Source: Saprospiraceae bacterium
Lineage (GTDB): Bacteria; Bacteroidota; Bacteroidia; Chitinophagales; Saprospiraceae
Direction: 5' to 3'
DNA: 64,000 nt
Assembly (NCBI GenBank): GCA_016716185.1
Contig: JADJWV010000002.1
Location: 1,712,501-1,776,500 of the forward strand
Shown: piece by piece, positions 35,388-44,969 of the stretch
Layout of the letters: each line of letters starts with the position of its first letter
How positions within the stretch are numbered: position 1 is the stretch's first letter
Translations under genes and position numbers: made by a program
Notes under the pieces: generated by a model
The model's database searches: none
What the model was told of the DNA's origin: nothing
The model's input: only the letters and a program-made list of their open reading frames with translations

Positions 35388-38306
35388 TTAAATTTTGACA
35401 AAACGAAACAAGTCATTTGCTGTTTTGTGTGAAATTTTTAAATAATATATTCCTGAAGGTAAATGTTCGATGTTGATCTGGTATCGAATTCTGCCCTGAT
35501 TCAAATGCTTCAGTTGTTCCATATGGTAATTTTTACCAGAGGAACTGATAAGTTGCAGTTCAGGGTTCTCATTTAACTCTACCGGACTATCGAGATAAAT
35601 GAATTTATCACTTGGATTCGGATAAAGTGTAAATCTGTCCAAAGAATTCCCGGCATTTGTATTTACCGGCAGACAATCAATGATACCTGTTGATGTTAAA
35701 CCACAACCAAAGGAATCTATCAATTGCACTGAATAAAAATCGGTGTGGTTCAAAGTATCGCCAGGATGATTTCCAATATATTGAAGACCGCCGGCATGAC
35801 TGAATCCCGAAACCAATAGTATGGCTTTTCCCGTACGGTCTCCGTTTGGATGGGTCAAACAGTCGTAAGTAACATTCAATTCAGGTCTGGCATAGGCGCA
35901 TGAATCGAAGTTGCATTTAATTTCTCCTTCCAGTTCAAATTGACATCCTGCCCCATCGATAACGCTGGTTTTAAATTTTTGTCCTTGTTCGAGTAACTCC
36001 CCATTTTGATTTCCGGATAATGTGAATCCTCCAAGATCACCACTCACTTGTATTTGCAATTGCGCTTTCAGTAAGGTATCGATACAGAGATAATCTGCCT
36101 GTATTTTTAAAGCGGATTGGTTGCAGTCAAACGGAGGGCAATTGATCTTTCCTTCTTCGATGACATAACACGAGTCTGAATCGATGAGGATCAGCGTATA
36201 AATATCGCCGTGTTTTAGAGTGCTGCCATTTGGAGTTCCATAATAATAATACACACCGCTTCCTCCCATTCCGTTAAAATTCAAAATAACTTCCCCGGTT
36301 TGTCTGCCGATGGAATCTTTCAAACAGGTGGATTGAACTTCTATATCCAAATTTGAATTTTTGCATCGCTGTGGTGGTTCACAACCAATAGTCAAATTGA
36401 CAAAGTCACGACATCCGGAGGCATCTTGAATGAATGCAGAAATGTTTGTACCCGGCAAAAAATATTCATCTGTTGCGGGACCAGAATAATCATAGGGAGG
36501 TGTACCTCCTTTTACATCATAAGAAATCCTTCCCAAAACACCGTGCAGACAGTCAGAACTTAAATTTAATTCGAGAGCCTGAAATGCATTCGTCTGACTC
36601 AAGGCATCAATTTTAACACAAATGTTTGCTTCGCTTAATTTCAATGGATGGACAACGGCCGTTACTTGTAAATAATACGTTTTACCAGCGGTTAGTCCTC
36701 TCAAGCTAATGAATCCATTGCAGGGATCGGGTGTTTTTCCGCAATGAATTTCTGTCAGTTTATTACATGGCCCTTCATACACTACGTAATTGTACATAAA
36801 TCCGGCCTGAATGTGTAATGCTATTTCTTTTTCTGCAGGTGCTATGAAACTGTACCAAATATCAGGTGCATCGTATACCTGACAGCTGCCTTTTATTCCA
36901 CTGGGTGAGCTGTTTGTGTTTTGTGAAGAAATGCAACTTGCTCCCAGGACGATAGGAGTTGAACTGACACAATCATCGTTGGCTGGTTTTTGGGTGGTCC
37001 TTTCTTTGATTTCAATGCAGAGATCTCCTTCAATAGTAGAAAAGTAACCAGATACCTGCAGCCAATATTTCGTGTTGGCTACGGGCTTATTAAAAATTAA
37101 TTTTCCTCCTAAATCTTCGCACTGGATTTCGCTTAAGTTGTCGCAATTTCCTTTGTACAAGCTAAGTACATCTGCAAAATTGGCGTGAGAAATAATTTCG
37201 ATTGGCGTACTTGAAGTTGGAGTAAAATGATACCAGACATCTGCTCTGGATTTCGTGTTGAGACTGGGTTCGGGTGCATCAAATTTTGCTTTGCGGTTGT
37301 TTTCTGATAAACACGCGGAATTAATATGAATCAGCTTGCTGGACAGGCAGGCTTCAGGATCCGGATAAACTGGAATTTCCCTGATAATTGAAACACATAA
37401 ATCTGCCAGATCTTCCCGGCCATAATACCCTATTTGTTTAGCTACGCGGAAGTAATAGGTTTTTCCCGCTTCAATTTGAAAATAGTTTTTTTCACCTCCA
37501 AATCCGAATTCATCTGTATTGTGACATTGCAGATCCGTGAGACTTGCACAACTTCCTTCGTAAACACTTACGGCGTCATTGAACGCCGAGCCTGTGATCA
37601 AACGCACATAGCCCGTATAATTACTAAGGAGTTTATACCACAAAGCCTGACTGTAATTGCCCTCGCAAATAATTTTCGGGCCTGTCATCAGTGCCCCGGT
37701 ATTGTTTCCACTTAAACAGGGATCATCGAGAATCAGATCGACAGCTCTGGAACAATCATCGTTATCCGGCCCAGTTAAACTTAAATTGTCGATGAGCACA
37801 ACAGTGTTGGCATCGTTTCCGCTTGCTTCATATTCAAAACTAAATTGAATTGAACGATCTCCTGCAGCGGGCTGTATATTAATGTTTTGAACAACCAGGG
37901 ATAAACCATTCTGAAAAACATCTGATGTATAGCTTTGTAATAATTTTTTTGAACCATCAAACTGACTATACAGATTTAGTTGCCTGGCTGTGCCTGCTTT
38001 TTGGAATCGCAAACCGAAAGAAAGCATGTAATTATTATACCGGAATAATGTATACGGTTTACTCTCAATGCTGAATTTTCTTGCGTTATTGTTATTCTTG
38101 TCTGTTTGCTGGTAAACAATAGTGCAAGTAGCATCGCTTTGAGGCATTAAACTGCTTTTTACAACAGCAAAGGAAAACGGCCCGGTTTCGCTATGAAGTT
38201 TCCACTGTTCGGGCAATGTACAGGCTGTAAATTGCTCAGAAAATATTAAGTTCTGCGCCTGAATTGAACTTAAAGTGAATACCAATAATATGCAGATATT
38301 TTTCAT
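35388..38306 (-). CDS. Large T9SS surface protein with PPC-like and SprB-like repeats
   Basis: 972 residues with signal peptide (ICILLVFTLSSIQAQ). Residues about 20-175: a lectin-like or MAM-like module (FSEQFTACTLPEQWKLHSE). Residues about 180-560: three repeated modules each starting D-D-C-x-x-A/S and containing W-Y-x-F/L...Y-x-G-x-C-x-x-L-x-x-I/L-x-C, similar to PPC-like domains. Residues about 575-885: four modules of about 75 residues with paired cysteines and G-x-Y-Y-Y-x-G-type turns, recalling SprB/Ig-like repeats. The tail FTLYPNPSDKFIYLDS ... LPSGIYYLKI ... FRFVKI is a T9SS type A domain. No enzyme motif seen; adhesin-like by inference. Confidence 0.85.
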   Translation of the reverse strand: MKNICILLVFTLSSIQAQNLIFSEQFTACTLPEQWKLHSETGPFSFAVVKSSLMPQSDATCTIVYQQTDKNNNNARKFSIESKPYTLFRYNNYMLSFGLRFQKAGTARQLNLYSQFDGSKKLLQSYTSDVFQNGLSLVVQNINIQPAAGDRSIQFSFEYEASGNDANTVVLIDNLSLTGPDNDDCSRAVDLILDDPCLSGNNTGALMTGPKIICEGNYSQALWYKLLSNYTGYVRLITGSAFNDAVSVYEGSCASLTDLQCHNTDEFGFGGEKNYFQIEAGKTYYFRVAKQIGYYGREDLADLCVSIIREIPVYPDPEACLSSKLIHINSACLSENNRKAKFDAPEPSLNTKSRADVWYHFTPTSSTPIEIISHANFADVLSLYKGNCDNLSEIQCEDLGGKLIFNKPVANTKYWLQVSGYFSTIEGDLCIEIKERTTQKPANDDCVSSTPIVLGASCISSQNTNSSPSGIKGSCQVYDAPDIWYSFIAPAEKEIALHIQAGFMYNYVVYEGPCNKLTEIHCGKTPDPCNGFISLRGLTAGKTYYLQVTAVVHPLKLSEANICVKIDALSQTNAFQALELNLSSDCLHGVLGRISYDVKGGTPPYDYSGPATDEYFLPGTNISAFIQDASGCRDFVNLTIGCEPPQRCKNSNLDIEVQSTCLKDSIGRQTGEVILNFNGMGGSGVYYYYGTPNGSTLKHGDIYTLILIDSDSCYVIEEGKINCPPFDCNQSALKIQADYLCIDTLLKAQLQIQVSGDLGGFTLSGNQNGELLEQGQKFKTSVIDGAGCQFELEGEIKCNFDSCAYARPELNVTYDCLTHPNGDRTGKAILLVSGFSHAGGLQYIGNHPGDTLNHTDFYSVQLIDSFGCGLTSTGIIDCLPVNTNAGNSLDRFTLYPNPSDKFIYLDSPVELNENPELQLISSSGKNYHMEQLKHLNQGRIRYQINIEHLPSGIYYLKISHKTANDLFRFVKI

Positions 38307-38317
38307 TGCAATCAGAT

Positions 38318-40003
38318 TTAGAAAATATTAAAACGTCTCATAAATGTTTTACCGGCGCTGTCTAACTGGTAGATGTATTCTCCGGGATGAAGTTTCCACT
38401 TCTGAGGATCCAATGCTACGGTATGAGATCCTTTTATCGTATAATCATCGTGTAAAACTGCCAATGTTTTTCCGTCGGCAGATTTAACAGCCAGTTTAAC
38501 CTGATTGGAAGTCAACTGACTGAATTTGATGTCTATAGTTTTATTATTTGATGGATTTGGATTGTGGCCCAGTAAAATTGTGTGGTAGTTGGAACCGGAA
38601 GATGAACCATCACATGGGACATCAAATAAATTCAACCGAGGATAAGCTTGTCCGAGACTAAAATTGACCAGATCTTTATCCAGACATAACCATTGTTCCA
38701 TGACGCTGGCATACATACTGCGAAAGTCAATAGAACTTTGTTTTTCAAAATAGACTCTGGTGTCACCTGCTTTTAAGCCGGCATCGTTTAAGTTGATCGG
38801 ACTGCCATAAAATCCACCCTTCACCTGAGGCCCAAACATCATCATGGGCGACATATTCCCGTGATCTGTTCCTGCTGAACCATTTTCCCGGATGGTTCGC
38901 CCAAATTCAGAGAATGTCATTAAGGAAACATCGGAGTCAAATCCATCCAATTTTAGATCGTTGAAAAAAGCAGATACGGACTCTGAAATATTTTGCATCA
39001 AACGATAGTGTGGATCTCTTTGATTGGCGTGTGTATCAAATCCGTCGATATAAACCATGTAGATCCTGGTTCCAAGTTTTCCTTTAATAAGCCTGGCTAC
39101 AATTTTTAATTGTTCCGCCAAACGGGAAACTGTATTCAGCGGATAACTGACTTTATTAAGTGTTTTATTGTAAGCCTGAGTAACCGAGTCGCTGTAACGA
39201 AGACTATTGTTGGTCAATTGTCTGAGAAATTCAACTTCCTGTCCGCTGGGGCAATCGCTTAATCCATCTGTTGGGTAAAGTTTACCATATTGTGCAAGCC
39301 TGTAAAATTCATTTGGATCATTGAATACCAATTCAAATTGTTGGTTGGCTTCTGAGCGAAAAACCAGATCGGCATTGTAACCAATTCTCAATGCCGGCGG
39401 AACAGTCGGTGGAGTTTCTGTAAACACCGGAAATTCCTGTTCGAGGTATCTTCCCATATAACCCGACTTGTAGCGCGGGTCGTAGAGGTCATCGGCTGCA
39501 GATGACCAATTGTCGATACTGCTGAAATGCGAGTAATCCTGATTTGGGTAACCCACGTTATGTAAGATAGCCATATTTCCTTCATTCCATAAAGGCATCA
39601 GGGAAGTCATGGACGAAGGCAATGCATAATCATCGGGTCCAAAACCGGAGAGCACGGTATTGCTGTTGTAATCAGCTCCGAATTTATGACTGAGACCCGG
39701 ACGGTAACTTATGTATTCCGCTTTACCTGCATGATCGCTATGAGGAAAAACCATATTCAATCCATCGTTTCCTCCAAACATTTTCAGCAATACAATAATG
39801 CGATCTCCTCCCCCCAATGCAGGACCTAACAACTGTTCGGAAAACAACGGACTCACAGGTAATCCACTTAACAACATACTGCCCAATCCTGTCAATCCTC
39901 CTGTCAACAGGAATTGTCTTCTGTTCCACATTAAATGATCCTCGGTATGTTGGTCTCCAAGATCTTCGCGGAAGAAGTTGTGATTTTTATTTTCTTTACA
40001 CAT
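38318..40003 (-). CDS. DUF1501 protein with Tat-like signal and T9SS-type tail
   Basis: 561 residues. Near the N-terminus NRRQFLLTGGLTGLGSMLLSGLPV has the twin arginines and hydrophobic stretch of a Tat signal. The body is DUF1501 (alkaline-phosphatase-superfamily fold): IIVLLKMFGGNDGLNMVFPHSD, FSSIDNWSSA, YMVYIDGFDTHANQ, FSEFGRTIRENGSAGTDHG. The last about 75 residues (LLGHNPNPSNNKTIDIKFSQL ... LHPGEYIYQLDSAGKTFMRRFNIF) look like a T9SS sorting domain. The gene starts 18 bases after the stop of the DUF1800 gene, forming the pair commonly seen in Bacteroidota and Planctomycetota. Biochemical function unknown. Confidence 0.88.
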   Translation of the reverse strand: MCKENKNHNFFREDLGDQHTEDHLMWNRRQFLLTGGLTGLGSMLLSGLPVSPLFSEQLLGPALGGGDRIIVLLKMFGGNDGLNMVFPHSDHAGKAEYISYRPGLSHKFGADYNSNTVLSGFGPDDYALPSSMTSLMPLWNEGNMAILHNVGYPNQDYSHFSSIDNWSSAADDLYDPRYKSGYMGRYLEQEFPVFTETPPTVPPALRIGYNADLVFRSEANQQFELVFNDPNEFYRLAQYGKLYPTDGLSDCPSGQEVEFLRQLTNNSLRYSDSVTQAYNKTLNKVSYPLNTVSRLAEQLKIVARLIKGKLGTRIYMVYIDGFDTHANQRDPHYRLMQNISESVSAFFNDLKLDGFDSDVSLMTFSEFGRTIRENGSAGTDHGNMSPMMMFGPQVKGGFYGSPINLNDAGLKAGDTRVYFEKQSSIDFRSMYASVMEQWLCLDKDLVNFSLGQAYPRLNLFDVPCDGSSSGSNYHTILLGHNPNPSNNKTIDIKFSQLTSNQVKLAVKSADGKTLAVLHDDYTIKGSHTVALDPQKWKLHPGEYIYQLDSAGKTFMRRFNIF

Positions 40004-40021
40004 GATGTTTGGAATAGTTGT

Positions 40022-41674
40022 TTATAAGAGTTGAAATTCAGGCAGTGTTACCAGATAATTCATCAAGTTGATAAACTGATTAGGAACACTTACATAATTA
40101 AGGGTCCAGGTACCATCGTTGTAGTAGTTGGCAGGAACCAAAGATTTAAATACCCCAATGGAAGCTTGTATCAATTCTTCGTCCAGGTTGTTTGTGAAAA
40201 AGTAGCTGATTACATTTCTGACAATGTAGTCAGGGTCGCTGCTGTCATTGGTCAGTGTTTTTAAAAAGCTTCGGTATTTTTCCTTGGTTCTGTCGTATTG
40301 CAAATAATAACCAAACTGATCCCGGTTGTATCTCCATCTGTTGACCAGCGTAAATTCATTCAACCAGGCCCGGTATCCAGGCCATCCTGCAACATTTACA
40401 GGATTGAATAAGCGTTGACCGAGATTGGTATTTGAATTGTAAATATGGCTGAGTGTGTCGCGATTGAGCGTATTTGGGAAATTGGCCGGATCCGGAACTT
40501 CCGCCTGAAAACTGTTATTGATCCATTTGTATTTGAAGTAATCCTTACCGGGTTCAAAATCCAGGCTTCTGAAATAATGGATCTGGTTTTCAATATGACT
40601 TTTTATACTCAGTCCCATGGCTTCTTCTTCATAGAAATGTTCGCTTTTGAATAAGGTCTTCAAAACGGTTGCAATGTTAAAATTGCTGGAAATGAAAACC
40701 TGTGCCAGACCATCGACTATTTCCTGCGGAGGATCATTGTACACATAATATTTGTAAAGTTTTTTACAGATAAATTTGGCGACCTCATTTTTTTTAATCT
40801 TGAATATGAGTTCGTCGTGAAGCAGGTCGTATTCCTGTCTGGCCTTCTGCATGGCTTCGGCATCTGTAGGAGGTATAACCCCAAAATTGTTTCCAATGCT
40901 CTGACCAAAAATAAATTTTCCTTTCCAGTCGTGGTTATTCCTGTAAAAAACAAATTCATCTGTTTTTGTTGGCCCGATGTAATAGTTTCCACTACCAACA
41001 GGTGATTCGTAGTAGCGAATGTTCCATCCTGTTAACAGACGTGCGCATTCTGCAACATCTCTTTGGCTATAATTACCCACACCCATGGTGAATAACTCGA
41101 GAAGTTCGCGTGCATAATTTTCATTCGGAGAATACCTGGTGTTATATCGGCCATCCAGGTATATCAGCATGGAAGGGGTTAATCCAATCGCTTTCACAAA
41201 ATCCTTGAAATTGCCAAGAGCATATTTGTGCAGTAAATAATAATACTGGAAAACCCATGTAGGCCGGTTTCCGGCATCGTCGGCAGTCGTAACAAAATGG
41301 TTGGACCAGAATAATACCAGTTTATGGCGGATGCCTTCCGTGATCATCCCATTGAACCACATGTGGACGAGTTCCAAATATTTGTAATAGGCATTGGGAT
41401 CCTCAGCAATGTTTTGTTCCGACCAATTATAAGTATAGTCTATGGTTTTAAGCCCTGCTCTTCGTTCGCCGGGCAAAGGATGAGTTACAGCGGTGTTGAT
41501 GAGATAATCAACAAGAACCGATGGAGTATTGGCTTTGGCCAGATTGATCAGGTTCAAAGAGGCTCCATTGCTGAGTTTGTTATAAAGATGGTGGATGCGT
41601 TTTTCATTCCACGGCTTAGATGGACTGGGAATATATTCCTGTAATCCGCCAGTCAGGCAGTTCGTATTTGGCAT
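40022..41674 (-). CDS. DUF1800 protein, no evident signal peptide
   Basis: 550 residues. DUF1800 signatures: LVLFWSNHFVTTADDAGN, MLIYLDGRYN, SPNENYARELLELFTMGVGNYSQRDVAECARLLTGWNI, NPVNVAGWPGYRAWL. The N-terminus (MPNTNCLTGGLQEYIPSPSKPW) has no hydrophobic signal or twin arginine, unlike the paired DUF1501 protein just downstream. Function unknown; DUF1800 and DUF1501 genes travel together, so the products probably act together. First gene of the minus-strand surface-protein island. Confidence 0.88.
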   Translation of the reverse strand: MPNTNCLTGGLQEYIPSPSKPWNEKRIHHLYNKLSNGASLNLINLAKANTPSVLVDYLINTAVTHPLPGERRAGLKTIDYTYNWSEQNIAEDPNAYYKYLELVHMWFNGMITEGIRHKLVLFWSNHFVTTADDAGNRPTWVFQYYYLLHKYALGNFKDFVKAIGLTPSMLIYLDGRYNTRYSPNENYARELLELFTMGVGNYSQRDVAECARLLTGWNIRYYESPVGSGNYYIGPTKTDEFVFYRNNHDWKGKFIFGQSIGNNFGVIPPTDAEAMQKARQEYDLLHDELIFKIKKNEVAKFICKKLYKYYVYNDPPQEIVDGLAQVFISSNFNIATVLKTLFKSEHFYEEEAMGLSIKSHIENQIHYFRSLDFEPGKDYFKYKWINNSFQAEVPDPANFPNTLNRDTLSHIYNSNTNLGQRLFNPVNVAGWPGYRAWLNEFTLVNRWRYNRDQFGYYLQYDRTKEKYRSFLKTLTNDSSDPDYIVRNVISYFFTNNLDEELIQASIGVFKSLVPANYYNDGTWTLNYVSVPNQFINLMNYLVTLPEFQLL

Positions 41675-41732
41675 AAGACCTGTGTTTTACCTCTGTAAAA
41701 TTACAGTTTTCACAGGGAAATCCAAATAAAAC

Positions 41733-41769
41733 ATAAAGGGTTTGTACGGATGCCATACAAACCCTTTAT
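41733..41769 (-). terminator. Terminator after dnaK
   Basis: Perfect 14-base inverted repeat ATAAAGGGTTTGTA / TACAAACCCTTTAT around a nine-base loop. It follows the dnaK stop (41791) on the minus strand and is followed by T-rich sequence (GTTTTATTT). Confidence 0.8.
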
Positions 41770-41790
41770 AATGAGGTACTTTAATACTGA

Positions 41791-43692
41791 TTAATTCTTG
41801 TTGACTTCTTCAAACTCGACGTCCGTGACTTTTTCATCTCCACTGCCGGAGCCATTGGAGTTGTTATCCTGGGTTGCAGATTGCTGATCTTGCTGGGCCT
41901 TATACAAATCCTGACTGGCTGCCTGCCAGGCATTATTCAAAGCTTCCATTGATCTGTCGATTTCGTCGAGATTTTGAGCCTTATGTGCTGCTTTTAAAGT
42001 CTCCAGTGAAGTCTGAATATTCTCCTTTTTATCGGCGGGTATTTTATCGCCAAATTCCTGTAATTGCTTTTCAGTCTGGAAAATTATCGAATCCGCCTGG
42101 TTAATTTTATCAGTCGTTTCCCTGATTTTCTTGTCAGCTTCAGCATTCATGGCGGCTTCTGTTTTCATGCGTTCAATTTCGTCTTTTGACAAGCCGGTGG
42201 ATGCTTCAATTCGGATATTTTGCTTTTTACCGGTTCCTTTGTCCAGTGCACTTACATTGAGAATTCCATTAGCATCGATGTCGAAACTGACCTCAACTTG
42301 TGGCATTCCTCTTGGAGCGGGTGGAATTCCGTCTAATATAAACCTACCTACAGATCTGTTGTCTTTTGCCATGGGTCGCTCACCTTGCAAGATATGGATT
42401 TCGACCGATGGCTGATTGTCTGCTGCGGTTGAATACACCTTTGATTTTTTGGTTGGGATGGTTGAGTTTGATTCAATGACCACATCGTAAACGCCACCCA
42501 GTGTTTCGATACCCAGCGATAAAGGGGTCACATCCAATAAGAGCACATCTTTGACCTCGCCGGTCAGAACACCACCCTGTATGGATGCGCCGACAGCGAC
42601 CACTTCATCAGGGTTGACACCTTTATTGGGCTTTTTACCAAAAAATTCTTCTACAACTTGTTGTATTCTTGGGATTCTTGTAGATCCTCCAACCAGAATA
42701 ACTTCGTCTATATCGTTTTTGCTCATCCCGGCATCTCGCAAAGCATCTTCACAGGGTTTTAATGTCCTTCTGACCAGATCATCTGCAAGTTGCTCGAATT
42801 TTGCACGGCTAACTTTTAAGACCAGGTGTTTTGGTACTCCGTCAACTGCTGTGATATAAGGCAAATTGATTTCGGTTTCAGTAGAACTCGATAATTCAAT
42901 TTTAGCTTTTTCAGCGGCTTCCTTAAGTCTTTGCAAGGCCATGGGATCTTTGCGAAGGTCGATGTTCTCCTGAGCTTTAAAGTGGTCTGCCAGATAATCG
43001 ATAAGCACCTGATCAAAGTCATCTCCTCCCAAATGGGTATCTCCATTGGTCGATTTTACCTCAAAAACTCCATCTCCCAATTCGAGAATGGAGATATCGA
43101 ATGTTCCACCTCCAAGATCGTAAACGGCAATGGTCATATCCTTGGTCTTCTTATCCATTCCATAAGCCAGTGCAGCTGCAGTAGGTTCGTTGATGATTCG
43201 TTTCACCACCAATCCTGCGATTTCACCAGCTTCTTTCGTGGCCTGTCTTTGAGAATCGTTGAAGTAAGCAGGAACCGTAATGACCGCCTCTGTCACCTCA
43301 TGTCCTAAAAAGTCTTCAGCGGTTTTCTTCATTTTTTGAAGCACCATGGCACTGATTTCCTGCGGGGTGTATTGCCTGCCATCGATGTTTACGCGAATGG
43401 TATTGTTATCTCCTTTTTCAACTTGATAGGCTGTCCTGCTGATCTCTTTGGAAGATTCATCAAACCGGCCACCCATAAATCTTTTAATAGACGCAACAGT
43501 CCTTTTTGGATTCGTAATAGCCTGGCGTTTGGCCGGGTCTCCAACTTTTCTTTCTCCATTGTCTAGAAAAGCAACGATCGATGGAGTGGTTCTTCTTCCT
43601 TCGTCATTTGCAATAACCACAGGCTCATTACCCTCCATTACTGCAACACATGAATTTGTCGTACCTAAATCTATTCCTATTATTTTTCCCAT
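41791..43692 (-). CDS. dnaK: Chaperone DnaK (Hsp70)
   Basis: 633 residues, normal length. ATPase domain opens IGIDLGTTNSCVAVMEGN, with YDLGGGTFDISILELGDGVFEV and the ILVGGSTRIPRIQ block. The substrate-binding domain follows (LLLDVTPLSLGIETLGG), with a helical lid and the acidic, glycine-rich tail ending VTDVEFEEV. It folds proteins with DnaJ and GrpE; neither gene is in the window. No CIRCE-type operator (TTAGCACTC-N9-GAGTGCTAA) is seen upstream, but a different inverted repeat is. Confidence 0.98.
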   Translation of the reverse strand: MGKIIGIDLGTTNSCVAVMEGNEPVVIANDEGRRTTPSIVAFLDNGERKVGDPAKRQAITNPKRTVASIKRFMGGRFDESSKEISRTAYQVEKGDNNTIRVNIDGRQYTPQEISAMVLQKMKKTAEDFLGHEVTEAVITVPAYFNDSQRQATKEAGEIAGLVVKRIINEPTAAALAYGMDKKTKDMTIAVYDLGGGTFDISILELGDGVFEVKSTNGDTHLGGDDFDQVLIDYLADHFKAQENIDLRKDPMALQRLKEAAEKAKIELSSSTETEINLPYITAVDGVPKHLVLKVSRAKFEQLADDLVRRTLKPCEDALRDAGMSKNDIDEVILVGGSTRIPRIQQVVEEFFGKKPNKGVNPDEVVAVGASIQGGVLTGEVKDVLLLDVTPLSLGIETLGGVYDVVIESNSTIPTKKSKVYSTAADNQPSVEIHILQGERPMAKDNRSVGRFILDGIPPAPRGMPQVEVSFDIDANGILNVSALDKGTGKKQNIRIEASTGLSKDEIERMKTEAAMNAEADKKIRETTDKINQADSIIFQTEKQLQEFGDKIPADKKENIQTSLETLKAAHKAQNLDEIDRSMEALNNAWQAASQDLYKAQQDQQSATQDNNSNGSGSGDEKVTDVEFEEVNKN

Positions 43693-43775
43693 TTTCTGAA
43701 TTTATGCTTCTTAAGTCAATACTCATGCCATTCGGGAAAATGGTCAATAATGGCAGAAATCAAAAGATTCTGATT

Positions 43776-43816
43776 ACTTTTTGACTTATTAAGAATAATT
43801 TAATATGTCAAAAAGT
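43776..43816. promoter_or_regulatory. Inverted repeat between the DUF4249-like gene and dnaK
   Basis: ACTTTTTGAC / GTCAAAAAGT is a perfect 10-base repeat. After one mismatch the inner arms TATTAA / TTAATA also pair, leaving a seven-base loop. It lies 25 bases after the stop of the lipoprotein gene and 84 bases before the dnaK ATG, so it could be a weak terminator for the former or an operator for the latter. Confidence 0.5.
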
Positions 43817-43840
43817 CAGGTAAGCTGGAATTTGTCAGAA

Positions 43841-44845
43841 TTACTTAAAATTCAAATCTCTAGTAAGCGGATGCGCTTGCAGCGAATCCAGAGTTGGACT
43901 TTGTGGTGTTACAGTCCTGACAATAGAGTGTGTGGAACTGAATATCCCAAACCCATGCGATAGATTGGTATACCGGGGAATTTCCTGTGAAGCGGTAATT
44001 CCGGTATTGGCATTTAAAATTTCAAAATAGTCCTTAATCTCCGGACCACCGCCAACCAGGTGGAAGTCCAGCTTGAGCAAATACCTTTCTACACCTGTTT
44101 CGGGGGTGAGTTTATCGTGCAGAAAATTGTACAAACTCGAACTAAAGAATTTAATACTTGTAAAAATATCTCCATTCCCTTCCCTGCCCGGCAGGTTATC
44201 TGTAATGGGGAGTTCGATTATTTTGATCTCGGAAGTTCCTGATTGGATGTTCACTTCTTCAACATAAACCAAAGCTTTTAATTTGAAGAGTCTTGCATTG
44301 CTCCTGTGTTTCCACTGTAAATCGTAATTATTGACAGAGAAGAATTTTAGTTGTTTGGTGTTATCATCCGGAAAAGTAAATTTCATATCGCTCACAGATG
44401 CAATTCTTGCAGTAACCGGATCTGCCAGCTCCCCTGTGCTCACTTTAATTTGCATGCTGTCTCCCCCATTCCATTGCATGGCGTTGGTTTTAATTTTGTA
44501 AAGAATGTTTGGAGACGTTGCAAAGGGACCCGAATTTCTGACAAAACCTTCAAGATTTCCATCGACTTTGGTCAGGGTGTACTCCGCTGATTGAGTCAGG
44601 TTAATTATTTTCACTTCGGGATTTGCAAAATATAAGGAATCAGGATTTTGCGCAATGGTTGAAGCTGCAATATCTTCATTGACGAAAGCCTTTTCGACCC
44701 GAATGTATTGAGCCGTATCGGTACGGTCCAGAAACCCGTAAACCACCGGTATGGATTTAAAAGGTTCGGTCAATTGAAAATCCTCGTCGCAGGCCGTCAA
44801 AAAAAGACCCAGCAACAAAATTGAAACTAATCTGCTTAAATTCAT
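43841..44845 (-). CDS. DUF4249-like lipoprotein
   Basis: 334 residues. Lipoprotein signal (LVSILLLGLFLTAC) then a beta-rich body that opens SIPVVYGFLDRTDTAQYIRVEKAFV, like DUF4249 proteins of Bacteroidota, which are often encoded near TonB-dependent receptors. No receptor gene is here. Function unknown; probably an outer-membrane-anchored periplasmic or surface lipoprotein. Confidence 0.7.
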   Translation of the reverse strand: MNLSRLVSILLLGLFLTACDEDFQLTEPFKSIPVVYGFLDRTDTAQYIRVEKAFVNEDIAASTIAQNPDSLYFANPEVKIINLTQSAEYTLTKVDGNLEGFVRNSGPFATSPNILYKIKTNAMQWNGGDSMQIKVSTGELADPVTARIASVSDMKFTFPDDNTKQLKFFSVNNYDLQWKHRSNARLFKLKALVYVEEVNIQSGTSEIKIIELPITDNLPGREGNGDIFTSIKFFSSSLYNFLHDKLTPETGVERYLLKLDFHLVGGGPEIKDYFEILNANTGITASQEIPRYTNLSHGFGIFSSTHSIVRTVTPQSPTLDSLQAHPLTRDLNFK

Positions 44846-44957
44846 GCTACAAAGATAGATGTGTACCGACAGGAATTTAAAAATTTAACGAAAATCGGGC
44901 CTTTTGATTGCAGAAATTCAAATTTAGGTTCAATGGGATTCAAATATTAATTTCAAC

Positions 44958-44965
44958 TACCTTTG
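44958..44965 (+). promoter_or_regulatory. -7 box adjoining the panB start codon
   Basis: TACCTTTG, a precise TAnnTTTG match, ends four bases before the panB ATG at 44970. If used, the transcript would begin at or next to the start codon. No ideal TTTG is seen about 20 bases upstream. Confidence 0.45.
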
Positions 44966-44969
44966 ACGT

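Noticed and set aside
42131..43699. Several plus-strand frames opposite dnaK
   Set aside because: Antisense shadows of a strongly conserved gene.
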